From Parelaphostrongylus tenuis (Eukaryota > Nematoda > Chromadorea > Rhabditida > Metastrongylidae), in NCBI GenBank assembly GCA_019055375.1, contig JAHQIW010006123.1, forward strand, positions 1-64,000: 64,000 nucleotides of DNA. Reading direction: 5' to 3'. The stretch's first letter is position 1. Each line of letters starts with the position of its first letter. A model generated the notes under the pieces. It ran no database searches. It was given only the letters and a program-made list of their open reading frames with translations, and was not told the DNA's origin. This document shows positions 20,940-32,219 of this stretch, in pieces. Both the position numbers and the translations under genes were made by a program.

Positions 20940-22060
20940 CTTTTAGATCAGGGTGCGAGTGCGTCCTACATGAAACTTAATCAGACTGCCATCAGAACTG
21001 CACCACGAAAATACAGCTCTTTCATCGATCTCTTAACATGCCCATTGGAAGGAGTTCGACGATGCAATACGATATCTTCAAAGCTGTTCACCGTCTTACC
21101 GCAGTGGATAATGAAGTACCTTGATTGGGTCGAGAAGAACATACGCATTGATCGAAAATTCCTGTCAAACATTCGCTTACGGATGACATCGTGACTCAAA
21201 AGCATAGTGAAGCAGAGATGATGATCAAGGTACTCAACGAAGCGGCAAAGAAGATCGGACTTTGCATAAATCGCGCAAAGTTCCAGTTCATGAAAGACCA
21301 ATGGTGAATGATGAACAAGAGAAATCGGTTGGTTTCACCAATTACGTGGACCTCCCGGTCCGTGTACCTAGATCGACCACTAAACATGGAACGCATCATG
21401 AAGGAGGAGCTTGATAGAAGAAGGAGAGCAGCGTGGACCACATTTGGGCCTCTCGATGAAGTTACCGAGCACATAAAGAAGTCTAAGATTAGCGCTAACC
21501 TATTTGATTTTGCCAGTCCTCCCAGCGCTCTATTATGAAGCAGTGGCGTGCGCTGATGCGACGACCTCGTCAAGACTACTGCGAACGACTCACAGAGCGC
21601 TTGAACGATATTTTCTAAAAATCAGTCGCCACTCACAACATTTACCCGATTTGCCCAGCTCAGATCTCTGAAATCTATCATTTCTGCGCGACTCAGAAGA
21701 ACGTGTATCGGTAGCGAAACACAGATGGGCCGGCCATATAGTGAAAAGATCAGACGACAAATTGACGAAGCGAACTGTAGAATGGACTTTACCAGAACAC
21801 ACACCTGTCCACGAGGGCAATCACCTACACGTTGGGCGGACGTGTTCGTTATAAGAATTGATCACCATTAGCTGTATTTGCATCTGTATTTTACACCAGC
21901 CGATATTCTAGAAATCACAGTATGAAACTATCGTCAGCCCCCATGATCGAATCAAACCATCACCATGGATGAAAATCGCGGGAAGAAGAGACGGGTGGGA
22001 AATGTGCCAGGGTATGCACAGTTCGTGAGACGGACCGCTCAGATATTCAAGTAACTAAGT
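20940..22060 (+). mobile_element. RTE-beta remnant inserted in receptor intron 1
   Basis: Blocks in RTE order: EGVRRCNTISSKLFTVLPQW (RT block before motif C), FLSNIR where the catalytic FADD motif should follow, AEMMIKVLNEAAKKIGLCIN, SVYLDRPLNMERIMKEEL, RRRRAAWTTFGPL, then KHRWAGH-like sequence near 21720. The FADD motif is destroyed by a small deletion near 21178 and the frame shifts several times. 5' truncated. It adds over a kilobase between exons 1 and 2 of the receptor gene; the paralogue's intron lacks it. Confidence 0.75.
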
Positions 22061-22717
22061 AAAAATTGCCGAAGCAATCACTACTTGCATCCGACTTTTC
22101 TTGCACCTCATCACCGATTGTCCTTATTCTACTCGCGTTTGCGTTCGTCTGCTGTTTGAAAGGGCTGTCTTCATTATGAATATCATTCAGCGTTCGTCGA
22201 GTCGATTTTTCGTGGATTGTGGAACAATCAAGTCATAGCAAACAGAATTTCCTGTCCCACACTGCGGTTTCACCTTCAGCAATATTCCCCTGTTATTGTG
22301 AGGCTTTGAGTAGTGTACTTAAGGACTAGCCAATACACTGAAAAACACTGATGCTAATTTTATCCAAAAATTTTTGAAAATTTTCATACAGTGAGTTTTC
22401 CACTCATATATATAAAAATAAAATGAATATTTCAGTTGGGTTTCATCCACTTCTATTGGCTTTCGAACGGCTATTGGCTGTTAGAAGGTCGAGAACATAC
22501 GAGAAAGAAAGGAACATTGTACTGTTGTTGGTCCTGATAGCCTGTATAGTCAGTTTTTTCCGTTTCACTGTAGTCATTATGATTACTATGAAGAAAATTT
22601 TATTCAGAACAGTCACAGAGAAAATCTGCTTCTCTATAAATTACTTCTTCCCCACTTAATTCTTCCTATTCAAATAGTTATAGGCAGTTTTGTTTTTTCT
22701 TAATTCACTTCGTTCTG

Positions 22718-22870
22718 GATGACGCCGTGGTCGAGTGGCTGTGATGTTGCCTCGACGCGCGTCAGCTAAGCATCGCCCTCAAACACACTCAGGCAGTCAG
22801 ACCAAATGCTCTAGGGAGCGCCAGAGCCAGGTTTTCCTCAAGAATGTAAGGAGACGTGCCCAACCAATGC
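22718..22870 (+). repeat. SINE-B copy 3
   Basis: Head GACGCCGTGGTCGAGTGG is strikingly like the 5' half of a tRNA with an intact A box; the body carries GAGCGCCAGAGCCAGG as in other copies. Confidence 0.6.
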
Positions 22871-23019
22871 TTGAGACCGTATTGTTGTTCAAAAGAGAGA
22901 CCTTTATAACATAGTAAATTATCGCAGAATCTGTTTGCTGTCCACCGTCTATAAACTCTTCACTAGAGCAGTAGTGTGTTGCTGTAATATTTGCCTGAGA
23001 AGATTGAAAAGTACACAGA

Positions 23020-23115
23020 AAATCGACCACAAGCGGGAGTTCAACGTGCGGTTCACCCTCACCGTAGCATGTGCTACCACTACACCACCAAGGCCACTTT
23101 TTGTGTATAGGCAAT
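23020..23115 (-). repeat. SINE-D copy 1 (tRNA-like)
   Basis: Reversed tRNA-like segment: GTGCTACCACTACACCACC matches the reversed A-box region of other D copies, with AGCGGGAGTTCAACG at the reversed B-box position. Confidence 0.5.
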
Positions 23116-23488
23116 ATTCTTGGATAAATATAAGGTAAAGTTATGTCAAGAAAACTACTCGGAAGTCGACAAAAAGCTAAAATTTGTTTTTAAAAGTTGA
23201 AATTTCGCATATTAATGGTCGGAACGGTAAATGCGTGACTAGGTATTTACATTATTATCAATTACTGTTTTAGTGGCTATTTTCTTTCGTCATCATGCTT
23301 TTGCCAAAAATCACTGTGGTGTCGTCGATAAGCGTATGCTTCTCATTTTTCCCAATCTATTTCATTTCTACTACGGTAAGGAAATTGATAAATTCTTAAC
23401 TAGTCATGAAGCTTTGATGTTAATGAAGTGACGGTTGATATATAAATAAATAAATATTTATATACATAATTTATATATATCACCTGTA

Positions 23489-24018
23489 TCACCTGTCGTC
23501 CCGTTTGATCGTCGAGTGACTCGAGCGAGTACCAGCAACTCTTCCATTTTTCCCTATCGCGTGCAAGAGTAGCCCAGTGGATCCTCCTCGCTCTAGAGAC
23601 TCGCTGAACATCATATATTTTTTCTATCGCTTTCGTGAAGAAATCGGACCAACGGGTCAATGGTCTTCCTTTAGAGCGCTTGACGTCCTGAGGAATCCAG
23701 TCGGTAACGGCTCTCGTCCATCGGTTGTCGTTGAAGCGCATCACGTGTCCGGGCACCCACCTTATTTTCGATATCCTGGCGTGTAGAACGGCGTCTCTGA
23801 TTTTCGATCGTTGACGTAGGTCGGAACTTCGCATCCTTTCTCTCATTTGAGAGATACGGGATAATCCTAGCATCGACCTTACGACTGCGCGTTCGATAAC
23901 GCCAAGTGATCTTTCATCCTGCTTACGTAGCGACCAGGTTTCTGCTGTATACGTTAGGGCAGGGATAATTGTCGACTCGAAAAGGTGGGCAAGGAGTCGG
24001 ATGTTCTTTGTCCTCTTG
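23489..24018 (-). mobile_element. RTE-alpha retrotransposon, 3' fragment copy 1
   Basis: The minus strand encodes the C-terminal domain of an RTE-type polyprotein: KRTKNIRLLAHLFEST, PALTYTAETWSLRKQDERSL, KGRPLTRWSDFFTKA and HWATLARDREKWKSCW. It is 5' truncated at about 24018. Near the end an extra base (ACGGGACGACAGG) shifts the frame past the stop used in copy 2, so the open frame runs on into TA-rich sequence. The 3' side abuts a TA-rich tail (23440-23485). Confidence 0.85.
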
Positions 24019-24078
24019 TATGTTGTTATATATATACAACATATGTATATTTCATGTCGCATATGTATATCCATATAC

Positions 24079-24375
24079 AAGAGCTCATGTGGGCAGTGGA
24101 TAGGGGTGCTGTGACTCACGTTACCGTTCAGTCAAAACGATGGTTCGATCCTGTGCACAAAGCTCATCAAGCCATGTATCTTTCCGGGGCCGATTAATTG
24201 GTAGGAGGCCTATTTGGGAGATAGCAGCGCTGGCTTAATACATGAGCAAGCCAGCGCAAGTTATTGTAAGAGTCAGATATGCATTCAATCACCTCAATCA
24301 AAGCTAAAAATTGAACATGAACGCATGGCGTATTCTAAAGGATAGGTCGAAGTCGGGAGATTCTCAAAGCTTCTG
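24079..24375 (+). repeat. SINE-A copy 6, divergent
   Basis: Head CATGTGGGCAGTGGATAGG, B box GATGGTTCGATCC, body with GATATGCATTCAATCACCTC. It sits inside the third visible intron of the plus-strand receptor gene, next to the RTE-alpha fragment. Confidence 0.65.
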
Positions 24376-25089
24376 TAGAATATAGAGAATTATTCTTATT
24401 TATTTTTTGAGATCGTTATTCCATAAATTATAGATTATTGTGTACATTCGCCGGAGTAATTTAGCGATTTGGAGAAGGAATCGAGGTGTACTAAAAATTT
24501 CGCATAACTATCAGGTACTGCATCATTGATGGCAAGTTTCAACTTTATACAGAACTTCGAGATTATATACGTCGATAGCATATGTAGGCAGTAAATAGTC
24601 ATTAGCGATGTTATTTTCTACAAAGCGTCCTAAACGATTAGACAAGTATGTATCAAAGATAATGGCCTGTAAAAATAGTACTAGTTCTATGTGACTTGAG
24701 CAAATTTCTTCCCCTCCAGAGATTCCATAGGTTAGAAGATGTTCAGAGGTATTGTGCTGCTTTAGAGCGAGTTTCATTATCAAAATACGTTTACTCACTA
24801 ATATTACAAGGCGATTTCTTCTGGTAAGAAATTATGAGTACATTTCCATCATTCACGCTCATGAAGTCGATGGGTGGATTTTGAGGAGCATTCATTTTTG
24901 AAGAAATACATCCTATGGAGGTAGATTTTTCACAAGCCGCGGTCAATTCTGTACACTTGCGCAACTAATCTCGTAAAGATCATCTGTATAGTGGCGAGGC
25001 CATTGTAAGAAACGTGCAAGTCTCACATCTTAAAAGTTCTAGTATTTTCACTGTCTTTTTTCGCACTGTTTTGATGTTTCATTTATACC

Positions 25090-25205
25090 TATGCGAAAGG
25101 AGTGGTGAGCAAGAACTACGGCCTCAGACGGGAGTCGAACCAGCGTTTCATCCATACCGGAGACACGTGCTATCACTGCACTACCTAGGCACATTTGCTC
25201 CACCA
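25090..25205 (-). repeat. SINE-D copy 2
   Basis: Reversed tRNA-like unit: GGGAGTCGAACCAGCG is a reversed B box (CGCTGGTTCGACTCCC) and TATCACTGCACTACCTAGG a reversed A-box region. Flanked by GAGTGGTGAGCAAG and TTGCTCCACCACTC, an inverted GAGTGGTG pair. Confidence 0.65.
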
Positions 25206-26647
25206 CTCATTCTTCAACATCTCCATGTTATCCGTCAGCCATCAACCCTTAACAAGTATGCGACTATGCGATTTCATTTTAGAAACCCAGTTGAGATGAC
25301 AGCCACTGTTAGATATAATACCACAATACCTCACATCTTGGTTGGAAGTGCTACCTAAATAATAAAAAACCTTAATTGACTAGGTCACTTAGAGAATTGT
25401 CAGCATCGCGGAGATAACCTCATCAAATAACAAGACTTAGGAAATCCACCTCGGGTTCAGATGTAATTAACTATTGGTCAATAAATCTATTCCTTCACAG
25501 TGTCAAATTCGTGCTAAAACTATCTACTTTAGATATAGGAAGTCATTCATTCATTAACGAGGATTTTATCCTATTCTATTATTAAAAAATTCTTGCATGT
25601 GCATTGCTCACGTCTAAAACATGCAGCACTGGTTATAATTACCAAAGGTCACAAACATAGCGAACGGCCTCGGACATCACATAATCTTTTAAATTCTTTG
25701 AACTAGCAATAGCTTGTAACTATCAAAGACTGTTTAACTGTCTTCTATGTCATCGCAAGGAGTGTTCTCGTGAAAAATGAGTTGCCGAGATGCGAAAAAG
25801 TAATTCCCAGTGTTCACTGCTAGAGGTAAACCTTAGGAGTGCAGCTTCCTAGTTCAATCTGTAACATGACGATGCTCGTTCCCTTGTAGCGAAATGCAAC
25901 TCCTCATAAAACCTCAGTTGCAGAGGTTTCAGCCATTGGTATGTTTTGACAGTGTTCCTAGCAACAGTACTGTACCATAAGTTCTTTAGGACTAACTGTT
26001 AACGAAAAATGATGAGATCACTTATGTTCGTTTGTAGCATGCGTCGTCGTTTGTTGATTGCAGATCAGAGACAACGTAGAAACGGCTCGGTGGTTATTTC
26101 GATTCATGACTGTTTTCTCAGTCCAGATTCTCACTGGCTGGACATCTCTCATTCTTCTCATGTATTTTCTGTAGGTTCATTCATTAGAGAAAACCTAAAT
26201 TGTCTCGGACCACATTTGATAGTAGTTAATAACTTGAAAAATTTGTCAGGGTAGTCAAATGTGCATGTAGCCCGAATTTGTAAACTTTGTGTTTTCTTCT
26301 GCCTAATAAAAACCTCACAACTAGTCACTTTGTCTATATGAGAAGACATTTGTGTAGCTGTGCTGCAAAACGAGAGAAATCGTATGAATTTTAGAGACAT
26401 AAAATCCGTGTTGATTCTTGTAAAAACTTTTGGCTTCATCTTTGACATGAGTAACGCTCTGCTCTCCACCACAACCTTATTTGTTCTATATTACTACAAT
26501 AACAAGGTCAACATAGCTGTTAAACGATGGTGCACTAGATGTGAGTCGCTCAAGATTTTTAAGAAAGGTCTTCTTTTCACACATAATGTCGTTCAAAAAC
26601 ATGTTCGTTACCTGTGGTAACATTTGGGGGAAGGGGGTGCTAAGCGG

Positions 26648-26870
26648 GATGGAGAGTGGCCAAGTGGTCGTGATGTTCGTCGCCGAACAGAGCTCACCCT
26701 CGCCATCCCACTCTCAACACTTCGGTCCGGCGATTAACCACGAACACACTATAGAACGCTTGAGACTATAAGTAGACGCGTTCGACCACTATTCTGCGAC
26801 GTTCAAGAAGAAGACGATAACGCGATTGAATGCTAGAAATATGGGGATCCGCACAATGAAGAAAAACGCA
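26648..26870 (+). repeat. SINE-B copy 4
   Basis: Head GAGAGTGGCCAAGTGGTCG contains an A box; body CCACGAACACACTATAGAAC; tail GAATGCTAGAAATATGGGGA. It lies just after the last recognised receptor exon. Confidence 0.7.
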
Positions 26871-27604
26871 CACAAATTACCATCCATTCATTATCCGACA
26901 ATTACGAAATATTTTCCGCCTAATTATTGCATTATGATGGGAATTTCAGGTTTTCGTCAACATCATGTAGATGCATTGCAGCATTCAAGCAGTATTATAG
27001 GATTGGAAGGAAACCAATTAAAATTCAATGTAAGTTTGCTTACAGCTTTGAAATTCTTTTTTTGTTTCAGTTGCGATTGCAAAATCCTGCAGACAAGTGG
27101 TGTCCAAACTGTTTCATCCTCTCCACGCTAGCGCTCAGTTTTTCGATACGTCCGCACTAAAATTCCATTCAAACATAGTGTTAAAATTACGTCGTTTGAC
27201 GGCTAATTGGAAGAATTTCCAAAGCAAAACTTCCGTCATATACACACTCTCATAATTGCTCGAAGACGGGGAATTCGAGCAAGGTTTGGTGAGAGGTGAT
27301 CAATTCTTGTTCTATGCAGATCTACCATGCATCACTTCATGACTACTTTTTGTCAATTTCTATGAGATCAGTTCCCTTATCCTAGCCGCCCTCCATGTTC
27401 AAGTCACGGGTCATAGGATGATTAGCACCATCAATAATTAAGCATGACCAGTGAAACTACTCGGTACAAACAAATGCGTTCTTTTATCAGTAGGAGTGTA
27501 AAACGATGGGTCCTTCTATTTTTCTATTCCAAATTTTTTCGAGAATTCTAGTGTTTTTACTGTTTCTTTTACATGTTTTTATACTTCAAATATATTCAAG
27601 AGAA

Positions 27605-27690
27605 TCGAGTGGTGAGCAAAAACTCGACCTCACACGAAAGTCGAACTGGTTTTCGTCCATACCGAGGACGTGTGCTACCACTGAATTTTT
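27605..27690 (-). repeat. SINE-D copy 3
   Basis: GAGTGGTGAGCAAAAACTCG followed by AAAGTCGAACTGG and GTGCTACCACTGA. Flanking DNA also resembles that of copy 2 (CTAGTRTTTTYACTGT), so the element is longer than the tRNA-like core. Confidence 0.55.
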
Positions 27691-27699
27691 TATTATAAC

Positions 27700-28800
27700 T
27701 TCGCTTCAGAAGAAGCCTATAGCAGAGCTCACTTAATTTTGATCAGGAGAAAGAAAAATAAAAATTGGCTTGCATAACTTTTATGAACAGCACCTTTTTG
27801 TAAAAATGTACTGGAAAAAGTTTCATGGAAAATCGTCTTGTCCGAGGAAAGAATGTCACGACAAGACACAAAAGTCAACAAACGTACGAAATTTGAAAAG
27901 ACTGACGACATTCTTGAAATCATGAGCTAGTGACTGCTTGAACATCTTCGCCGGCTCATCGTTCTGTCGTTGATCCACTCACCAATATTCTTGTGTTGAC
28001 GGTTATATTCAGTCAAAGAAAACTCATAATCGACAAAGAAGAACATCTAGCGTATGATGAAAATAAACTAAAGATTCCATATTTTGCATGACGGCGATCT
28101 AAAGAAGACATAACTGATGGTTAAGAGCTGCTTAGAAGAGGGACTAAAAAATTTCTGGGCAAGTGAGAAAGTTTGTAAGCTTCGTATTAGTGAAGGAATT
28201 CAGCACGATTAATAGTGTGAATCAGCTGGTAGGGTCTTCTAAGGAGTAATTCAGGCCAAAATTTTCTAAAATTACCCAAAAAGAGTCGGTCTGAGGGAAT
28301 GATACCGAAGACTTTGCCGACATATGTTTTCTGTTCATACTTAGAAAAACATAATGTTCCTCATGCACAGTTATCTATCTTTGTTATAGTAACTAAAGGA
28401 TTCTTGTAATTATCTATGCTTCTCTGGAAGACTAATTCATTGCATGTCTCAAAATCTTGAACACCATCAAGCAAATTCTCACAGATATTCTGTTACATCC
28501 TGTGGTAAAGGTTCAGTGGTTTTTGCTCGTGTGGTTCCTATATAAATCTCAGGCAGTGATCTGATCGATGTCTGAATATTGTTAGATTGTCCTTAGCGGC
28601 GCACTGACCTTTTACTGTCACGGGTTTGACTTCCGGGTTGCGGCGGCTTTTGCCCTTTGAAGTGGCTCGTTGCACTTCCAAGTTGCTACGGGCTGAACTT
28701 TAGTCCGCGTGATCGCGTATTCTGCCAACCTGTCTCTTGTAACCGACAAGAGCGCAAAGTTCAAATCCTTTATATGGGTTGTACCAAACAACCTATAATA
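27700..28800. other. No gene or recognised repeat
   Basis: AT-rich DNA with short open frames only. The GC-richer patch 28600-28760 has an open minus-strand frame that continues into SINE-A copy 7 and is not taken as a gene. Confidence 0.4.
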
Positions 28801-28807
28801 TACATAT

Positions 28808-29111
28808 AAAGGATAAAGGATAAAGCTCTCGGCGTTGATCAATCCCTGAGGGATGTGAAATGCATTCGACTTCAATTTTCAAACTTGTCTGAGGTGATTG
28901 AATGCATATCTGGCCTTTGCAATGACTCGCGGTGGCCTCTCGCTGAACCGAGTCAGTGCAGCTTAACCTCCCAGACAAGTCTGAGACCTGTCTGGTGCCA
29001 ATTTACCGACCCCGGAGGGATGGATGGCTTGGTGAGCCATGAGCGCGAGCATCGAACCATTGACCTCGTGTGCGACGCAGAGCACCTCTAACCACTGCGC
29101 CACATGCGCTC
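28808..29111 (-). repeat. SINE-A copy 7, well preserved
   Basis: Full length: tail AAGGATAAAGCTCTCGGCG on the left and the reversed head CACTGCGCCACATGCGCTC on the right, followed by a TA-rich stretch. Confidence 0.8.
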
Positions 29112-29240
29112 TTATAATATACATATATCACTGTAATAATAACATAAGCACAATATATATTATATATATATATATATTGCGACATATCGGTATGTGAACA
29201 TATGTCTGTGAATGTGATGTATTGTCTTGTGACGATAATA
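29112..29240. repeat. TA-rich microsatellite
   Basis: TATATA runs (29150-29180) and further TA/TG-rich sequence directly following SINE-A copy 7. Confidence 0.7.
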
Positions 29241-29329
29241 TGAACAAGTGAACGTAATTGATGAGATGTATCGTCGTGTGACGATATCATGGATGTCGTT
29301 ACTAACGGAACATGACTAGGCGGTGGAGC

Positions 29330-29777
29330 CCGTTTAGGGGTTGCTATGTCCGCCCCGAAGTAGAAGGACCGGCGGCGAGATCTAGTGGGTGAATATATAG
29401 TGTTAGCAATGGGATCTCTACTGATTATATATGGGCAGAATCCTTTAAACGGGGTGGTGGGTCGAACATAGCCCAAGTGAGTTTGCTCCACCACGTAAGT
29501 GGTATGTTCCGCTCACAATTCTATTGAGTTTTTCTGACAGTTGCATGAACGCAACCTTATGATAGCTATTAGTTACACGATTACGAGACTGTGTGAAGAG
29601 AGCAACAAGGAATCGATAATGAACTGAAGTGAGGTGGTCCGGGTGATGCCAGACGACCTCTCGGATCATGCCCGGCAATTGCCTGTTGCAGTTGGGTGCC
29701 GCCCTCGCCACTTGGACCATTTTCTGTAAGTTCTCGAACCTCTGCGATACCTCTTGCTCTCTAAAGTCATGGCCCAT
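29330..29777 (-). other. Open frame of unusual composition, unrecognised
   Basis: A 110-codon frame (29445-29777) and its downstream continuation in another frame are GC-richer than the surroundings. The translation includes NCNRQLPGMIREVVWHHPDH and a basic C-terminal half. The continuation shows a short inverted pair (CCCGTTTAGGGG near 29329 and CCTTTAAACGGGG near 29445). No domain recognised. It may be the end of an uncharacterised repeat or a real exon. Confidence 0.25.
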
Positions 29778-30569
29778 CTGCGTTGCCTAAATTATCATGT
29801 AATTCCCGAAAAGATAGCAAAACTCCCTTGGAAGGTTCGCTATACATCCTAACATAAAAAGAAATCAGTATAGAAATGAGAGTAACAAAAATATGTTTGA
29901 AAAAACTCTGGGATCTTATTCTAATATATGTCGACGATTAAGACGTGCTCGTTGACGTTCAGAGTTGTGCAAATCCATCTGTGTATCAAAGGCTGAGTTA
30001 TACTCTTTGAAATCCCTGAGCTTTCTCGTCCCAAAATTGTGAAAATACAGCTTTCTTATCAAACCTCAGCATACCAATAAAGTAAAGTTCGGAGAGGGCG
30101 ACACGATTTCCAAACGAGTTTACAGGCAGCATGCAGTGAGTGTAAAAGGCGTTGTGCTGTTACGAAAAGGTTAATCGCTCTAATCAAAGAAGCCTATCAA
30201 TAGTCGTCTTCCTGACGTAATTGTCAGGTGTTCGAGAAAACCGGTGGAGATTAACTGATGCCTAAAGATTCCAGGAAGCAGAAAAAAGCAACACTGCACA
30301 TAGATTGAGAGAATACTATGTATGGTTCATGAAAAACCATAGTGTAAAAATGAATCAGTCGAAATGGCTGCCTCTCATAACAAAAGTCACCTCGTATAGC
30401 TTCTCAGTCTTTTATTCAGAATGAAAAGCACTTTAAAGCAGAGATTGTGCTGATAAATCAGAACGGCCTGGAGCGCACTTTGGTATTTCCGATATATCAG
30501 GGAAGCCACTGGCTAATTGGCTGGTCTGGAACTTTGCGCTCATCTCTTCATTTTGACAGCGCTCGCAGC

Positions 30570-30670
30570 GCTCTGTTATGCAACAAAGACGTGAGCTGAT
30601 ACTCCACAAACTACACACCACACACCAGACTTTAGAACGATGTCTTCCAAAATGGGCAGCTGTTATCTTT
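30570..30670 (+). mobile_element. RTE-beta scrap
   Basis: Contains GCAGCGCTCTGTTATGCAAC (ALCYATK), the ALCYAAK block of the 62940-63830 element, followed by AGAACGATGTCTTCCAAAA, which matches its RCLLK segment. Too short and broken to code. Confidence 0.55.
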
Positions 30671-31264
30671 GAAAGCACCTATTTTGAGATTCGCAAGATG
30701 ACACGTGCATAGCAAAACTAGATGAGCTTATTCTGCAGTGAGAACTACAGTCAGATATATGAAAAGAACTAGAGACTAGACTTTAAATGAATGTGTGTTT
30801 TGCTTCATCTACCTGTACATGGATCTAGATGCCTGTGGCTCACGTTAGCCGTGCTGACGCTGACTCTCGAAATCGTAGCAATTCGTAAATGAACGAATAC
30901 CACACGGAGGTAATGATGTTCAAAATAGATCGCTACATTGGACGGCGGCTGTGTGAAAAAGACATCAATGGCCATCTGCTAAATCACCGAGTACTCAATA
31001 AAACAGGTCCTTTAGATATCGAAGCAGGCGAAATCAGAAACGTCGAAAGTAGTATGCGTCTGTCAAAAATAATTCTATTTTTTTATGAATGAAATAATTT
31101 GTAAGCAAAACCTTTGATTTTTGAATGCTAATTTCCAGACAAAAGCTGAGGGCGTGAACTACTTCCAGCAGTATCGAAAGGCATGGTCGTAACTATAAGA
31201 AATCGTATGATACTTTTCTCGCATTCAAAGTGAATAAAGCTCTAAGACAACATCATTATTACAT

Positions 31265-31345
31265 CGCATACAGAGGTACGTGCTACCATTACACTACTGA
31301 AGCCATCGTCTTGCTATCACTCTTTCGTCTATATATCCTGCCGTA
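31265..31345 (-). repeat. SINE-D-like tRNA fragment copy 4
   Basis: GTGCTACCATTACACTACTG (reversed A-box region) followed by CTTGCTATCACTCTTT as in family C and D flanks. Confidence 0.4.
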
Positions 31346-31504
31346 GCTGTTAGCAAGCAAGCATTAATTGGCTTAGTAGGGTGAACACTCATTGGTAATC
31401 AATCCAATTAAGCTAACAAGTATTCGATATGAATAATCCATCTGAATTGATTTCTTTGAAGTTTTTTCAACAGTAGACATCATATTACACAGATATCTCA
31501 GAGT

Positions 31505-31650
31505 ATGATGGGGGGCGCGCAAAAATTTCGTCTCAGTCGGGAATTGGACTCACTCCATCCATACCTAAGGTGCGTGCCACCACTGCACCAGTGCCACTGC
31601 TTGCATCACTTTTTCTCCCAAAAATCCTGTCGTAGCTGTCAGTAACCAGA
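31505..31650 (-). repeat. SINE-D copy 5
   Basis: GGGAATTGGACTCACTCCAT at the reversed B-box position, GTGCCACCACTGCACCAGTG at the reversed A-box position, then the CTGTCGTAGCTGTCAG tail also seen near 31343. Confidence 0.5.
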
Positions 31651-31709
31651 CTTCAAGCAAAGTGCAATATAGAATTGTTGTTGAGAGCTACAATAGGATT
31701 TTCGAAGGA

Positions 31710-31830
31710 TGAATGGTAGGAAACACAGGCATCAGTGGTGCGTAGTGCTATCAAGCAGAATGCCCTCGGTATGGATGGAACGCTGGTCGAGTTCCCGTCC
31801 AAGGCCGGTTTCTGCGCACCATCCCATACT
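31710..31830 (+). repeat. SINE-D-like copy 6, opposite orientation
   Basis: GGTATGGATGGAACGCTGGT followed by CGAGTTCCCGTCCAAGG gives a forward B box (GGTCGAGTTCCC). Confidence 0.4.
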
Positions 31831-31874
31831 CTTGAACGACCTACTGACATCATATCACTTTTACACAGCAAAAA

Positions 31875-32136
31875 ATGAATTGGATACTAGAAGTACTGGG
31901 ACCCGTCTTCACAGTGTTTATTTTCACTGTGAGGATTCCAGTACTTCTAGTATTCAATAAAATTTTCGTCTTTCTGAACTTTGCAGAATACTGGCTGAGC
32001 GAGTCTCCTTGCAATCTCGAGGACAGCCTGGCTGTGGCGCTCCATAGGGCGTTTCTGCTGACTGCACTGCTAGAGAGAGTTGGGGGATGGAGCTGGCTCC
32101 ACATGCGCAGCGACGAGCGTCACAGCCACTCGGCTA
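31875..32136 (-). repeat. SINE-B copy 5 with a palindromic tail
   Basis: Body with CTGTGGCGCTCCATAGGGCG and a reversed head ending GTCACAGCCACTCGGCTACG. The tail is duplicated head-to-head: TACTAGAAGTACTGG at 31882 pairs with CCAGTACTTCTAGTA about 60 bases later, enclosing a second complementary pair (TTCACAGTG/CACTGTGA). Confidence 0.7.
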
Positions 32137-32219
32137 CGTATAAACATCACACCACTTTCAAAAAAAGCAATAAAACTAGTGAATTTAACTCTGATCTAAC
32201 AAAATTTTTTCTATAGTTT

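Larger units (their letters stand above)
20507..26568 (+). pseudogene. Sre-like seven-transmembrane chemoreceptor, plus-strand copy (damaged)
   Basis: Exons recognised by comparison with the minus-strand paralogue: 20507-20814, 22436-22611, 23274-23375, 26064-26170, 26395-26568, joined with consistent phases. They encode hydrophobic helices: HTNLRIVISSLLISC in exon 1, FERLLAVRRSRTYEKERN in exon 2 (the Sre-type FER...YE motif), a helix in exon 3, IRDNVETARWLFRF plus a helix in the fourth, and NALLSTTTLFVLYYYNNK in the last. Nematode Sre receptors detect environmental chemicals in sensory neurons. Lesion: just after the ATG at 20507 there is one extra T compared with the paralogue, putting that ATG out of frame with the rest; an in-frame ATG exists only far upstream (20343). 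Intron 1 contains an RTE-beta insertion, later introns SINEs. A conserved block at 24500-24640 probably marks a further exon not resolved. Confidence 0.7.

Noticed and set aside
23577..23786. Open frame opposite the RTE-alpha fragment (also 51205-51411)
   Set aside because: Antisense shadow of the conserved retrotransposon coding sequence; it recurs only because the element recurs.
26009..26254. 81-codon open frame on the plus strand
   Set aside because: It is an out-of-frame reading of receptor exon 26064-26170; the correct frame encodes IRDNVETARWLFRF and a helix, and the paralogue has the same pattern at 42677-42783.
29003..29494. 163-codon minus-strand open frame
   Set aside because: It crosses SINE-A copy 7 and a TA microsatellite, so most of its length is repeat.
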